The notes: generated by a model from the sequence alone, not told the origin. A stretch of 64,000 nucleotides of DNA from Halorussus vallis (GCF_024138165.1 NZ_CP100000.1:2170001-2234000), one strand, 5' to 3'. Shown: positions 34,032-43,919, counted from the stretch's first letter. Numbers and translations are program-made.

Positions 34032-35035
34032 CGATGACCCGCGAATACACCGAGGCGGAACTGGAGGCCGCCCACGCCGAGCTCATCGACAACGACGAGG
34101 TTTCCGAAGACGGCCTTCGGACCGATGGCGGAAGCGTCGGCGTCGAGGAAGAGGAAACCGACGCCCCCGTCGTCGTGAAGATCGGCGGCGCGCGCGCCGT
34201 CGACCCCGAGGGCGCGCTGGCCGACGTGGCCCACCTCACCGCCAACGGCGAGGACGTAGTGGTCGTCCACGGCGGGTCGACCGCCGTGGACGACACGCTC
34301 GAACGCCTGGGCGAGGAACCCGAGTACGTCGAAACCCCCGACGGCGTCGTCGGGCGGTTCACCGACGAAACCACGATGGAGGTGTTCGAGATGGTCCTTC
34401 CGGGCAAACTCAACACCGACCTCGTGGCAGGCCTCCAGAACCAGGGGGTCAACGCGGTCGGCCTGTCGGGCGTCGACGGCCAGCTTCTGACCGGCCCGCG
34501 CAAGTCGGCCGTGAAGGTGGTCGAGGACGGCCGCAAGAAGATACGGCGCGGCGACCACTCCGGGAAGATAACCTCGGTCAACGCCGACCTGCTGGAGACG
34601 CTGTTCGCGGGCGGCTATGTGCCGGTCGTGACGGTGCCCGCGCTCGCCGAGGAGAAAGAGGGCGGCTACACGCCGGTCAACGCCGACGCCGACCGCGCGG
34701 CCGCCGCGGTGGCGGCCGCGGTCGGCGGCGACCTCGTGGTGCTGACCGACGTGCCGGGCGTGCTCGAAGACCCCGACGACGTCGAGACGCTCATCGAGAC
34801 GGTCGAGACGCCCGCCGACCTCGACGCGGTCGAGGACGCCGCCGAGGGGTTCATGACGAAGAAGGTCATGGCCGCCGTCGAGGCGCTGGAGGGCGGCGCG
34901 CGCTCGGTGACGGTCGCCGACGCGAACAACCGCGACCCCATCACGGCCGCCCGGACCGGCCACGGGACGACGTTCGAACCCGGCGCGGTCGGCGCCGACG
35001 AGTCGGCCGAGGAGACGGAGGTGGTCGGTAAATGA
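34028..35035 (+). CDS. argB: LysW-linked glutamate kinase (ArgB/LysZ type)
   Basis: A 335-residue amino-acid kinase that phosphorylates the gamma-carboxyl of LysW-glutamate. The kinase domain starts near residue 45 (VVVKIGGARAV) and shows VVVHGGSTAVDDTLE, NADADRAAAAVAAA and the closing GHGTTFEPG. The first 45 residues are an acidic extension (EYTEAELEAAHAEL...) that is unusual for the family. The start is GTG at 34028 overlapping the argC stop, or ATG at 34034 two codons later. The acidic extension could contact partner enzymes; that is speculation. Confidence 0.92.
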   Translation: MTMTREYTEAELEAAHAELIDNDEVSEDGLRTDGGSVGVEEEETDAPVVVKIGGARAVDPEGALADVAHLTANGEDVVVVHGGSTAVDDTLERLGEEPEYVETPDGVVGRFTDETTMEVFEMVLPGKLNTDLVAGLQNQGVNAVGLSGVDGQLLTGPRKSAVKVVEDGRKKIRRGDHSGKITSVNADLLETLFAGGYVPVVTVPALAEEKEGGYTPVNADADRAAAAVAAAVGGDLVVLTDVPGVLEDPDDVETLIETVETPADLDAVEDAAEGFMTKKVMAAVEALEGGARSVTVADANNRDPITAARTGHGTTFEPGAVGADESAEETEVVGK

Positions 35036-36168
35036 GCGGCTTCGTCTATTCCGAGAAGCCCATCCGCATCGAGCGCGGCGAGGACGTCTACCTCTACGAC
35101 GACGCGGGCAACGAGTACCTCGACTTCGGCGCGAGCTACGGCGTCGCCGCGGTCGGCCACTCCCATCCCGCGGTCGTCGACGCGGTCCAGGAACAGGTCG
35201 AGAAGCTCACCTTCGTCCAGGCCAGCTATCCGAATTCCGCCCGCGACGCGCTGTACGAGAAGCTCGCGGCGGTTTCGCCGGGCGACCTCGACAACGTCTG
35301 GCTCTGCAACTCCGGGACCGAAGCCAACGAGGCGGCCATCAAGTTCGCCCGGAGCGCCACCGGGAATTCGAAGGTCGTCGCGGCCCAGCGGGGCTTCCAC
35401 GGCCGGACGATGGGGTCGCTGGCGGCGACCTGGAAGCCCAAGTACAAGGCGCCGTTCGAACCCCTCGCCCAGGACTTCGAGTTCGTCCCCTACGGCGACG
35501 AGGACGCCCTCGCGGAGGCCGTAGACGACGACACCGCCGCGGTCCTACTCGAACCCGTCCAGGGCGAGGGCGGGGTCAACCCCGCGCCCGAGGGCTACCT
35601 GCAGGCGGCCCGCGAGGTCACCGAGGAGACGGGCGCGGCGCTCGTCTTCGACGAGATCCAGACCGGCCTCGGCCGGACCGGCGCGCTGTGGGCCTGCGAG
35701 AAGCGCGACGTGGTGCCCGACGTACTCACGTCCGCGAAGGGACTCGGCGGCGGCCTCCCGGTCGGCGCGACGGTCTGCGCCGACTGGGTCGCCGAGGAGT
35801 CCGGTCCCCACGGGTCGACGTTCTCGGGCGGCCCGGTCGTGAGCGCCGCCGCGGAGGCGACGCTCTCGACCATCGTCGAGGAGGACCTGCCCGGAAACGC
35901 GGCCGAAATCGGGAGTCACCTCCAGTCGAAACTAAGGGGTTCAGAGTTACCGATTCGCACGGTTCGCGGCGAGGGGCTCATCCTCGGCGTCGAGGTCAAG
36001 CGCGGCGCCAACCGGATGCTGAAGGAACTCGCGCTGAACCACGGCGTGCTGGCGCTGCCGGCGGGCCGGACCGTCGTGCGCCTGCTCCCGCCGCTGACGG
36101 TCACGGAGGAGCACGCCGACCACGTCATCGAGGCGCTGACCGACGTACTCGCGGAGGCCCAGGCGTGA
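35032..36168 (+). CDS. argD: LysW-semialdehyde aminotransferase (ArgD/LysJ type)
   Basis: A 378-residue class III PLP aminotransferase that converts the LysW-linked semialdehyde to the amine. Motifs: NSGTEANEAAIKFAR, FHGRTMGSLAAT, FDEIQTGLGRTG and the PLP lysine in TSAKGLGGGLPVGA. The ATG overlaps the argB stop by four bases. The length fits the short archaeal form. It uses glutamate as amino donor in this pathway by family knowledge. Confidence 0.94.
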   Translation: MSGFVYSEKPIRIERGEDVYLYDDAGNEYLDFGASYGVAAVGHSHPAVVDAVQEQVEKLTFVQASYPNSARDALYEKLAAVSPGDLDNVWLCNSGTEANEAAIKFARSATGNSKVVAAQRGFHGRTMGSLAATWKPKYKAPFEPLAQDFEFVPYGDEDALAEAVDDDTAAVLLEPVQGEGGVNPAPEGYLQAAREVTEETGAALVFDEIQTGLGRTGALWACEKRDVVPDVLTSAKGLGGGLPVGATVCADWVAEESGPHGSTFSGGPVVSAAAEATLSTIVEEDLPGNAAEIGSHLQSKLRGSELPIRTVRGEGLILGVEVKRGANRMLKELALNHGVLALPAGRTVVRLLPPLTVTEEHADHVIEALTDVLAEAQA

Positions 36169-37298
36169 ACGCGAACGAAGCGACGGAGCAGGACGAGGAA
36201 GCGACGACCGACGCCGCCGACTCGTCGGCGGCGTCGGTCGGCGACGCAGTGGTCGACGACGAGGCGGCCCGCGAACTGCTCGCGGGCCTCGTCTCGATTC
36301 CCTCGCCGACCGGCGAGGAGCGGGCGGCCGCCGAGCGCCTCGTCGAGTTCTTCGAGGCCCACGGCCGCGAGGTCTGGATAGACGAAGTCGGGAACGTCCG
36401 CGCGCCCGCCGACGACTCGGTGCTGCTCACGTCGCACGTCGACACCGTGCCCGGCGAGATTCTGGTGCGGGTCGACGACGAGGGGAACCTCTGGGGCCGC
36501 GGGAGCGTCGACGCCACGGGGCCGCTCGCCGCGATGGCCGTCGCGGCCGTCCGGACGGGCGTCAGTTTCGTCGGCGTCGTCGGCGAGGAAACCGACTCGC
36601 GCGGCGCCCGGTTCCTCGTGGAAGACCGCGAGGCCCCCGACGCCGTGGTCAACGGCGAACCCTCGGGCTGGGACGGCGTCACCCTGGGCTACCGGGGCTT
36701 CCTGGCAGGGACCTACTCGGCCAGCACCGCGTCGGGCCACACCTCGCGGCCGGACGCCAACGCGATCCAGAAAGCGATGACGTGGTGGCGGGAGGTCGAA
36801 GGAGCGTTCGCAGCCGATGAGAGTGGAGACGGTGACGACGGCGAGACGCCCGTCTTCGAGCAGGTGACCGCCAAACCCGTCGAGTTCGACGGCGGCACCG
36901 CCGCCGACGGCCTGTCGGTCGGCGCCGATGTGGAGGCACAGTTCCGGATTCCCCCCGGCGAGACGGCCGCGGGCATCCGGGAGACGGTCGAGGACGCGCT
37001 CAACTGCGGCGACGTCGACTGGCGCGAACCGATTCCGCCGGTGATGGAGAGTCCGCGGACCGAGGTGGCCCGCGCGTTCCGCGTCGCGATTCGACGAGCG
37101 GGGGGCGACCCTCGCTTACTACGCAAGACCGGAACCAGCGACATGAATCTCTACGCCGAGGCCTGGGACTGCCCGATGGCGACCTACGGCCCCGGCGACT
37201 CCGACCTGGACCACGCGCCGAACGAACACCTCGCCCTCGACGAGTTCGACCGCGCCGTCGGCGTGCTCGAATCCGTCGCGGCCGACCTGCAAGAATGA
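36165..37298 (+). CDS. argE: LysW-ornithine hydrolase (ArgE/LysK type)
   Basis: A 377-residue M20-family metallopeptidase that releases ornithine from LysW. Metal-binding motifs: LLTSHVDTVPG, GRGSVDATGPLAAM (bridging Asp), GVVGEETDSRGAR and the C-terminal His region DLDHAPNEHLALDEF. The GTG at 36165 overlaps the argD stop (GTGA) and gives an acidic N-terminal arm of about 35 residues before the catalytic domain. The released LysW is recycled by ArgX. Confidence 0.92.
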   Translation: MNANEATEQDEEATTDAADSSAASVGDAVVDDEAARELLAGLVSIPSPTGEERAAAERLVEFFEAHGREVWIDEVGNVRAPADDSVLLTSHVDTVPGEILVRVDDEGNLWGRGSVDATGPLAAMAVAAVRTGVSFVGVVGEETDSRGARFLVEDREAPDAVVNGEPSGWDGVTLGYRGFLAGTYSASTASGHTSRPDANAIQKAMTWWREVEGAFAADESGDGDDGETPVFEQVTAKPVEFDGGTAADGLSVGADVEAQFRIPPGETAAGIRETVEDALNCGDVDWREPIPPVMESPRTEVARAFRVAIRRAGGDPRLLRKTGTSDMNLYAEAWDCPMATYGPGDSDLDHAPNEHLALDEFDRAVGVLESVAADLQE

Positions 37299-38248
37299 GC
37301 CACCACGCCACATCCACGACCATGCAACCGACCACCGAATCGCCGCCGGACCACTTCCTCGACGTCGACGACCTCGACGAGGAGTCGCTCGCCGAAGTGT
37401 TCTCGACCGCCGAGGAGTTCAAGGACGCCCACCGCAACCGCGAACCGCACGCGGTCCTGCCCAACAGGACCCTCGCGATGCTGTTCGAGAAGCCGAGCAC
37501 CCGCACCCGAGTCTCCTTCGAAACCGGGATGACCCAACTGGGCGGCCACGCCGTCTTCCTCGGTCCGGAGAACACCCACCTCGACCGCGGAGAGCCGGTT
37601 TCGGACACCGCGCGGGCGCTCTCGCGGTACGTCGACGGGGTGATGGCCCGGGTCTTCGACCACGGCAACCTCGAAGCGATGGCGGCCCACTCGTCGGTGC
37701 CGGTCGTCAACGGCCTCTCGGACGACGCCCACCCGTGCCAGACGCTCGCCGACCTGTTCACCATCTACGAGGCGTTCGGCGACTTCGAGGACGTGACCGC
37801 GGCGTGGGTCGGCGACGGCAACAACGTCGCCCAGTCGTTCGCGGTCGGGTGTGCGATGACCGGCATCGACCTGACGATGGCGACGCCCGAGGGCCGCGAA
37901 CCGGACGACGACTGCCTCGCGCGGGCCGCCGACTGTGGAGCCGCGCCCGAAGTCGTCAACGACCCCGAAGCCGCGGTCGAAGGCGCCGACGTGGTCTACA
38001 CCGACGTGTGGGTCAGCATGGGCCAGGAGGACGAACGCGAGGCGAAACTCGCCGACTTCGAGGGATTCCAGGTGAACGACGACCTGCTCGCGGCCGCACC
38101 CGACGCGGTCGTGATGCACTGCCTGCCCGCCCACCGGGGCGAGGAGATCACGGGCGATGTGCTGGAGAGCGAGAACGCCGTCGTCTGGGAGCAGGCCGAG
38201 AACCGGATGCACACCCAGAAGGCGCTGTTGGCCCAGCTAATCGAGTAG
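37295..38248 (+). CDS. argF: Ornithine carbamoyltransferase
   Basis: A 317-residue enzyme that forms citrulline from ornithine and carbamoyl phosphate. The carbamoyl-phosphate motif KPSTRTRVSFE, the ornithine-side SMG loop (DVWVSMGQE) and HCLPAHRGEEIT are all present. Its ATG overlaps the argE stop by four bases, and it ends the operon. The first 20 residues are a Ser/Thr/Pro-rich arm, so an internal ATG at codon 10 is a possible alternative start. Its product feeds ArgG, closing the pathway within this window. Confidence 0.95.
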   Translation: MSHHATSTTMQPTTESPPDHFLDVDDLDEESLAEVFSTAEEFKDAHRNREPHAVLPNRTLAMLFEKPSTRTRVSFETGMTQLGGHAVFLGPENTHLDRGEPVSDTARALSRYVDGVMARVFDHGNLEAMAAHSSVPVVNGLSDDAHPCQTLADLFTIYEAFGDFEDVTAAWVGDGNNVAQSFAVGCAMTGIDLTMATPEGREPDDDCLARAADCGAAPEVVNDPEAAVEGADVVYTDVWVSMGQEDEREAKLADFEGFQVNDDLLAAAPDAVVMHCLPAHRGEEITGDVLESENAVVWEQAENRMHTQKALLAQLIE

Positions 38249-38513
38249 TCGTCGCGCAATTTCCGGAAGACGGCCGTCGTTTTCCTTCGACCCGAAACGG
38301 AGTAGACGCTTCGAGAGACGGCACTCGACGCCGGCGGTCGTCGGCCAGGTACGCACATCCCGACCGAAAGTTCGCCCATCACGAGAACGCGTTTTCCAAA
38401 TACGACCGTTTTCGAGCGAACTACCACCCAGTTTTTAACTAGCCGTAAATAAACGTCAATAGCCAAAACTGCTTACGGGAGTGTCGTTGACTAGCACTGC
38501 GGGGGAAACGAAG

Positions 38514-39338
38514 ATGTTCTACCACGACAACGAACTCCAATACGAAGTCGAAGTCGAAGAGCCGGACCCGTACTTCGCAAAGATGCTCCAGCAGGCTATC
38601 GGCGGCGTCGAAGGGGAGATGCGCGTCGCCCTGCAGTACATGTTCCAGTCGTTCAGCGTGCCCAAGGAACAACAGGAGTACCGGAACTTACTGATGGAAA
38701 CCGCGGCCGAGGAACTGGGCCACATCGAAATGCTCGCGACTGCCGTCTCGAAGAACCTCCAGGGCGCGCCCGAGGAGATGCGCCGGGAGGCCCGCGAGAA
38801 CGACGCCGTCATCGACGCGATGATGAGCGGCGGCCAGCCCCGGCAGGCGCTCTCGGCGGGACTGCACGCGATGCCGGTCGACGCGAACGGCAACCCGTTC
38901 AGCGGAAACTTCGTGGTCGCGAGCGGTAACCTCGCCGCCGACATGTACGCCAACATCATGGCCGAGGCGACGGGGCGCCTGCTGGCGACGCGGCTGTACG
39001 AGATGACCGACGACCAGGGGATGAAGGACATGCTGGCGTACCTCATCGCCCGCGACACGATGCACCAGAACCAGTGGCACGCGGTGCTGGAGGACCTGGG
39101 CGAGACGCTCCCGGTTCCCGCGAGCTTCCCGCAGGAGAAGGAGAACCAGGAGTTCAACTACACGTTCATGTCCACGTTCCGCGAAGAGCGCGAGAACCCC
39201 CACGAGCCGTGGACCGAAGGGGCGTCCGTCGACGGCAAGGGCGAGTTCTCGTTCGGCACCCAGCCCGGCGGCGGCAACCCGCAACTCGACAAGGTCATCG
39301 AGGAGATGCACAACGAGGCGAACCCGCAGAGCGAGTAG
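38514..39338 (+). CDS. Manganese catalase
   Basis: A 274-residue di-manganese catalase that degrades hydrogen peroxide. It begins MFYHDNELQYEVEVEEPDPY, as the family does. Likely ligands are Glu in GGVEGEMRVALQY, Glu and His in TAAEELGHIEM, Glu in NIMAEATGRL and His in RDTMHQNQWHAVLE. I choose the ATG at 38514. An in-frame GTG at 38481 would add 11 residues and is better spaced from the AT-rich TAAATAAAC at about 38445-38453, so it is a real alternative. It is monocistronic. Confidence 0.93.
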   Translation: MFYHDNELQYEVEVEEPDPYFAKMLQQAIGGVEGEMRVALQYMFQSFSVPKEQQEYRNLLMETAAEELGHIEMLATAVSKNLQGAPEEMRREARENDAVIDAMMSGGQPRQALSAGLHAMPVDANGNPFSGNFVVASGNLAADMYANIMAEATGRLLATRLYEMTDDQGMKDMLAYLIARDTMHQNQWHAVLEDLGETLPVPASFPQEKENQEFNYTFMSTFREERENPHEPWTEGASVDGKGEFSFGTQPGGGNPQLDKVIEEMHNEANPQSE

Positions 39339-39489
39339 AACCGCCGGACGACGAACAGGCGAATTCCGAGGGATCGACGCCGACAGTTCTTTTTGGAGCC
39401 GGTCGCGGGTCGAGCCGCCGGCGAATCGAGCGACCGGACCGGGCGCTTTTGCACAGTCATCTCCAAACGAAACGGAGGGGTGTGAGCCG

Positions 39490-40485
39490 ATGACACGACT
39501 GGGATTCACCGGGGACGTGATGCTCGGACGCCTCGTCGACGAACGCCAGCGGCGGCGACCCGCCGCGGCCGTCTGGGGCGATGTCCTCGACCGACTCCGC
39601 GCGCTCGACGGCCTGTTCGTCAACCTGGAGTGCTGTCTCTCGACGCGGGGCGGCCCGTGGACCGAGACGTACCGGCCGTTTCACTTCCGGGCCGACCCCG
39701 ACCGGGCGGTGTCCGCCCTCGAACGCGCGGGCGTCGACTGGGCGAACCTGGCGAACAACCACCTGATGGACTTCGGGGAAACCGCGCTTCTCGACACCGT
39801 GAGACGCCTCGACGAGGCCGGAATCGCCCACTCGGGCGCGGGAAGGAACCTCCGGGCCGCCCGCGAACCGGCGGTAGTCGACGTTGGCGACCCGGAGGCC
39901 GCCGGCCTCCGGGTCGGGTTCGTCTCGGCGACCGACAACACCCCGGAGTTCGCGGCGACCGAGGCGAACCTCGGGACGGCGTACCTCGACCTCCGGGACG
40001 AATCCGCGGCGCGCGAGGTGCTGGCGGCCCAGTTGGCCCGCGCCCGCGAGCGCGACCCCGACCTGCTGGTCGCGTCGCTCCACTGGGGGCCGAACATGGT
40101 CGAGGAACCGCCCGAGCGATTCCGACGACTCGCGCGCTGGCTGGTCGAGCAGGGCATCGACGTGGTCCACGGCCACAGCGCCCACGTCTTCCAGGGTGTC
40201 GAGGTCCGAGACGGGTCGGTGATTCTGTACGACTGCGGCGACTTCGTCGACGACTACGCGGTCGATTCGACGCTTCGCAACGACCGGAGTTTCCTCTTCG
40301 AGATGTCGGTCGAAGAGGACGGGGTCACGTCGCTGCGGTTGCTGCCGACCGAGATCTCGAACTTGGCGGTCCACCAGACGAGTCCGAGCACGGCTGAGTG
40401 GAGCAGACGCCGGATGCGGGCGCTCTCGGCGCCGTTCGGTACCGAGTTCGAGCGCGACGGTGAGGTGCTGGTGGTGCAGCCCTGA
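39490..40485 (+). CDS. CapA-family (poly-gamma-glutamate synthesis-like) metallophosphatase
   Basis: A 331-residue protein of the CapA/PgsA type, calcineurin-like. Motifs: GFTGDVMLGRLVDE (metal site), FVNLECCLST, WANLANNHLMDFGE, IAHSGAGRNL, VASLHWGPNMVEEPP and VVHGHSAHVFQGVEV. Bacterial relatives take part in polyglutamate or capsule synthesis. No signal peptide or other capsule gene is present, so this copy may be a cytoplasmic enzyme of unknown substrate. It is preceded by a 150-bp intergenic region after the catalase gene. Confidence 0.85.
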   Translation: MTRLGFTGDVMLGRLVDERQRRRPAAAVWGDVLDRLRALDGLFVNLECCLSTRGGPWTETYRPFHFRADPDRAVSALERAGVDWANLANNHLMDFGETALLDTVRRLDEAGIAHSGAGRNLRAAREPAVVDVGDPEAAGLRVGFVSATDNTPEFAATEANLGTAYLDLRDESAAREVLAAQLARARERDPDLLVASLHWGPNMVEEPPERFRRLARWLVEQGIDVVHGHSAHVFQGVEVRDGSVILYDCGDFVDDYAVDSTLRNDRSFLFEMSVEEDGVTSLRLLPTEISNLAVHQTSPSTAEWSRRRMRALSAPFGTEFERDGEVLVVQP

Positions 40486-40682
40486 GCCGCCATAAACTCG
40501 CATTCGCTATACTAAATGTAGCATCGAACGGTGCGCGGGGGACTCGCGAATCGGACCAGAGAGAGCCGGTGGCTTACGATTTCGAGGGGTTCGAGCGAAT
40601 CGTCGCACGTGCAGTGACGCCGGCCGTCGTTCGAAACCGGAACCGAGTACGGCGGGGGACACCGCCAGTTCGTGCACGACCG

Positions 40683-42245
40683 TCAACCGGATACCGAGAC
40701 GTCCGAGCACGAGTAGCGGCCGAGTTCGACCCGCCGGGTCGGCTCGGGGCCGTCGAGTCGGGTCGGCTGGGCGACGAAGTACACCGCGAGTCGGGTCAGT
40801 TCGTCGTCGCGGTTGCGATTCCAGCGCTCGCAGAGGAATCCGGCGAACGAGCGTCGCTGGGCAGCGTACTCCGACCGGCGAACGTTCGTCAGGTACTTTC
40901 GCCATCGTGCGGTGGGGTAGGACCGCGCCACGTCGGTCGGGCGGTCCCACCGGACCGGTCGGCGGTGGAAGGCGTCGACGCGGTCGCCGGAGGCCAGTTC
41001 GGCCGGAACCACGTACCAGCCGTCGGTCTGCATCGGCTCCGGGGCGAACATGCCCCAGGGAGTGTCGTCGGCGCTTGCGACCTCGTTCGAACCACCGTCC
41101 ACGAGTACGGCGGCGTTCCAGCCCAGCAGGGCGACGAGCAGACACGCCGCGACCAACGGGGCCAACCGGGACGCCCACCGGGAGAGCGAGCGTGGAACGC
41201 CGGGCCGGGTAATCGTCGAAGACGGAACGACCGTTGCGAGGCGACCGAACCGCCGCGAGTCGGCCGGCGACCGCACCGACTCGCCCGCGTCCTCGCCGCC
41301 CCGGGAGTTCGGACTCGCGAAATTCGACTCCAGTACATCCCAGACGGACGACGGGAGGAACGCGAGCAAGGCCGCGACCGAAATCAGCGGGAAGAGCCCC
41401 AACCGCATGGTGAGCGCCATCCCGAGGTGCGTCCCGACGAACAGCGCGACGAAGCCGGTCCGCGCGCGGCCGGTCAGCGCGATCAGCAGGACCGAGCAGA
41501 CGAGCATGCCGAGCCAGAGCCGGTCGACGACGCCGAGCAGGGTGGGGTAGTTCGCGAGAACGTCGCCGAGCAGGACGGTGAACTGGTCGAGGCTGAGAAC
41601 GTACCGGACGGCCTCGCCGCGCAGCCACAGGTCGCCGCGGAGTTTGAGACCGGCGTTGACGGTGTAGACCAGGACGACCTGCACGAGCAGGGCGGCCGAC
41701 GCGACGCTCGCCACGCGGCGCCGCGGAGCGGCGTCGTCGCTCGGGGCGCCGCGACGCCGGAGCGCGTCCGCCGACCAGCGCTCGCCGAGCGGCAAGAACA
41801 GCCCCCAGAACAGCAACCGGCGGAGCAGCGCGTCCCCGCCGTTGAGCACGAGCGGGTTGCGGGCGTGCAGCGACACCAGCAGGACGAGCGACCCCGCCGT
41901 CGCCAACCGGGTACGGTACCCCGACAGCAGCGCGAGGCCGAACACGACCGCGACCGTCAGCAGCGCCGCCTGCACCAGCGGGGAGCCCGAGAGCGCGTGG
42001 AGCGAGAACCTGGCCAGGAGCGGATAGCTCTCCCGGAGGGCGGCCCGCGGGAGGACGCCCGCGTCGGTGTAGAACGCGACCAGGTTGCGCGACCGCCCGA
42101 GCGCGTCGGCGATCAGGAGGAGTCCGAGTGAAATCCGGAGCGCCGCCAGCGCTCGGGCGTCGACGCCGAACCGCCGGGCCAGCGCGTCTCGACCGCGACT
42201 CCGAAGGCGCCGCGCCGGCGTTCCCGGGGTCGAATCCGTCGTCAT
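40683..42245 (-). CDS. HTTM-domain (vitamin K-dependent carboxylase-like) membrane protein
   Basis: A 520-residue membrane protein. The N-terminal half has about eight helices with the HTTM pattern (ALAALRISLGLLLIADAL; ARNPLVLNGGDALLRRLLFW). The C-terminal third is an extracytoplasmic domain starting near DTPWGMFAPEPMQTDGWYVV. The HTTM module is shared with gamma-glutamyl carboxylase, but catalytic conservation cannot be judged here. The ATG at 42245 opens a short basic arm before the first helix; longer upstream in-frame extensions are low-complexity and rejected. It is convergent with the CapA-like gene. Confidence 0.8.
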   Translation of the reverse strand: MTTDSTPGTPARRLRSRGRDALARRFGVDARALAALRISLGLLLIADALGRSRNLVAFYTDAGVLPRAALRESYPLLARFSLHALSGSPLVQAALLTVAVVFGLALLSGYRTRLATAGSLVLLVSLHARNPLVLNGGDALLRRLLFWGLFLPLGERWSADALRRRGAPSDDAAPRRRVASVASAALLVQVVLVYTVNAGLKLRGDLWLRGEAVRYVLSLDQFTVLLGDVLANYPTLLGVVDRLWLGMLVCSVLLIALTGRARTGFVALFVGTHLGMALTMRLGLFPLISVAALLAFLPSSVWDVLESNFASPNSRGGEDAGESVRSPADSRRFGRLATVVPSSTITRPGVPRSLSRWASRLAPLVAACLLVALLGWNAAVLVDGGSNEVASADDTPWGMFAPEPMQTDGWYVVPAELASGDRVDAFHRRPVRWDRPTDVARSYPTARWRKYLTNVRRSEYAAQRRSFAGFLCERWNRNRDDELTRLAVYFVAQPTRLDGPEPTRRVELGRYSCSDVSVSG

Positions 42246-42537
42246 CTGCGACTCTCGACCGAACGCCGTCAAAGGTCTTGTGGACTGCCGCGTCGGGTCG
42301 CGAAGCGCCGACCGAATCCGCACGACCGGGGACCGTTCTCGGCAGAACGCCGGAGCCGACGCCGAAGACGACCGAGTGGGAGGGACGTGTGAGCGATTCC
42401 ACGGAGTACTCGGCGTCCAGGCCGGATTCGTCCGCGGCAGTAGCGGCGACTTCGTCGGGTCGTCGGACAACGGACGGGCGTCGGTAAATCTGCCCCCGAC
42501 CGACCCCTTTTTGGGCGTCGGTCGCCTTCCCCCGCCA

Positions 42538-43812
42538 ATGACCGACCTGACGCTGGCCGACGCCGGAGTCGAGTCCCCGCCGGACGGAGCAGACGACGGC
42601 GTCTGGCTGACCTGCATCGAGTGCGACTGGAGCGGAGCGCCGTTCGAGGAGGTCCGCTACCGCTGTCCGGAGTGCTCGGGACTGCTCGAAGTGCGGTACG
42701 CGGAACTCCCCACCTTCGAGGACTTCGAGGCCACCGGGCGGCGGGGCGTCTGGCGCTACGCCGCCGCGCTTCCCTTCGAAGAGGGCGTGAGCATCGAGGA
42801 GGGCGACACGCCGCTCTACTCGGTGCCGACCATCGAGGACGAAGTCGGCGTCACCGACCTCCGAGTGAAACACGAGGGGATGAACCCCACGGGGAGTTTC
42901 AAGGACCGCGGGATGACCGTGGGCGTCCGGGTCGCCCAGGAGTTGGGCGTGGGTCGTCTCGCGTGCGCGAGCACGGGTAACACGAGCGCGGCGCTGGCGT
43001 GCTACGGCGCGCGGGCGGGGACCGAGGTGCTGGTCCTCCTGCCCGCGGGCAAGGTCGCGGCGGGCAAGGTCGCGCAGGCGAGCCTCCACGGCGCGCGCAT
43101 CCTGGAGGTCGACGGCAACTTCGACGCCTGCCTCGATATCGTCTCGGAACTGGCCGACCGCGGGGAGGCCTACCTGCTGAACTCGCTGAACCCCTTCCGC
43201 CTGGAGGGTCAGAAGACCATCGGCCTCGAGATTCTGGAGCAGTTCCACGACCAGACCGGTGACCTCCCCGACCGCATCGTCCTTCCCGTCGGCAACGCCG
43301 GCAACACCAGCGCGCTCTACAAGGCGTTCCGGGAACTGGTCGCCGCCGGCGAACTCGAACCCGAAGAGGTTCCCACGCTGACCGGCGTCCAGGCCGAGGG
43401 CGCCGCGCCGATGGTCGAGGCCATCGAGAACGGGGCCGACGAAGTCCGGCGCTGGGACGAAGTCGAAACCCGCGCGACCGCCATCCGCATCGGCAATCCG
43501 GTCAACGCCCCGAAGGCGTTGCCGGGCATCCGCGAAACCGGCGGCACCGCAGTCGCCGTGTCGGACGAAGAGATCACCGACGCCCAGCGCGCGCTCGCCC
43601 GAGACGGCGTGGGCGTCGAACCCGCGAGCGCGGCCTCCGTGGCGGGCCTCCGGAAACTCCGCAAGTCGGGCGAGATAGGCGCCGACGAGCAGGTCGTCTG
43701 TCTGACCACGGGCCACCTGCTGAAGGACCCCGACGCCGCGGCCGCGGCGGGCGCCGACCCCGAACCCGTGCCGGCCGACACCGAGGGCGTGCTGGAGCAC
43801 CTCGCGGAGTAG
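42538..43812 (+). CDS. thrC: Threonine synthase
   Basis: A 424-residue PLP lyase that makes threonine from O-phosphohomoserine. An N-terminal zinc ribbon (CIECDW and CPECSG, about 24-44) precedes the fold-type II domain with the PLP lysine in PTGSFKDRGMTVG and the phosphate loops ASTGNTSAALACYGA and PVGNAGNTSALYKA. The ATG at 42538 is the first in the frame that fits the family. The 290 bp upstream (42246-42537) hold no gene, only the two divergent promoters. Confidence 0.95.
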   Translation: MTDLTLADAGVESPPDGADDGVWLTCIECDWSGAPFEEVRYRCPECSGLLEVRYAELPTFEDFEATGRRGVWRYAAALPFEEGVSIEEGDTPLYSVPTIEDEVGVTDLRVKHEGMNPTGSFKDRGMTVGVRVAQELGVGRLACASTGNTSAALACYGARAGTEVLVLLPAGKVAAGKVAQASLHGARILEVDGNFDACLDIVSELADRGEAYLLNSLNPFRLEGQKTIGLEILEQFHDQTGDLPDRIVLPVGNAGNTSALYKAFRELVAAGELEPEEVPTLTGVQAEGAAPMVEAIENGADEVRRWDEVETRATAIRIGNPVNAPKALPGIRETGGTAVAVSDEEITDAQRALARDGVGVEPASAASVAGLRKLRKSGEIGADEQVVCLTTGHLLKDPDAAAAAGADPEPVPADTEGVLEHLAE

Positions 43813-43830
43813 TCCTCGCGCAGTTTTTAG

Positions 43831-43860
43831 CCGCGGGCCGCGCCGAGGCGCGGCCCGCGG
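43831..43860. terminator. Perfect 14-bp-arm palindrome between thrC and the GlpA-like gene
   Basis: CCGCGGGCCGCGCC (43831-43844) and GGCGCGGCCCGCGG (43847-43860) are exact inverted repeats with a 2-base centre. A TTTTT run lies just before it at 43824-43828. The position 19 bp after the thrC stop suggests transcription termination. Confidence 0.6.
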
Positions 43861-43919
43861 ACGACGCGTTTTTCGCGCGGCCGACAGACCGATGCGGGTC
43901 GCGTCCCGAGTCTCGTCCG

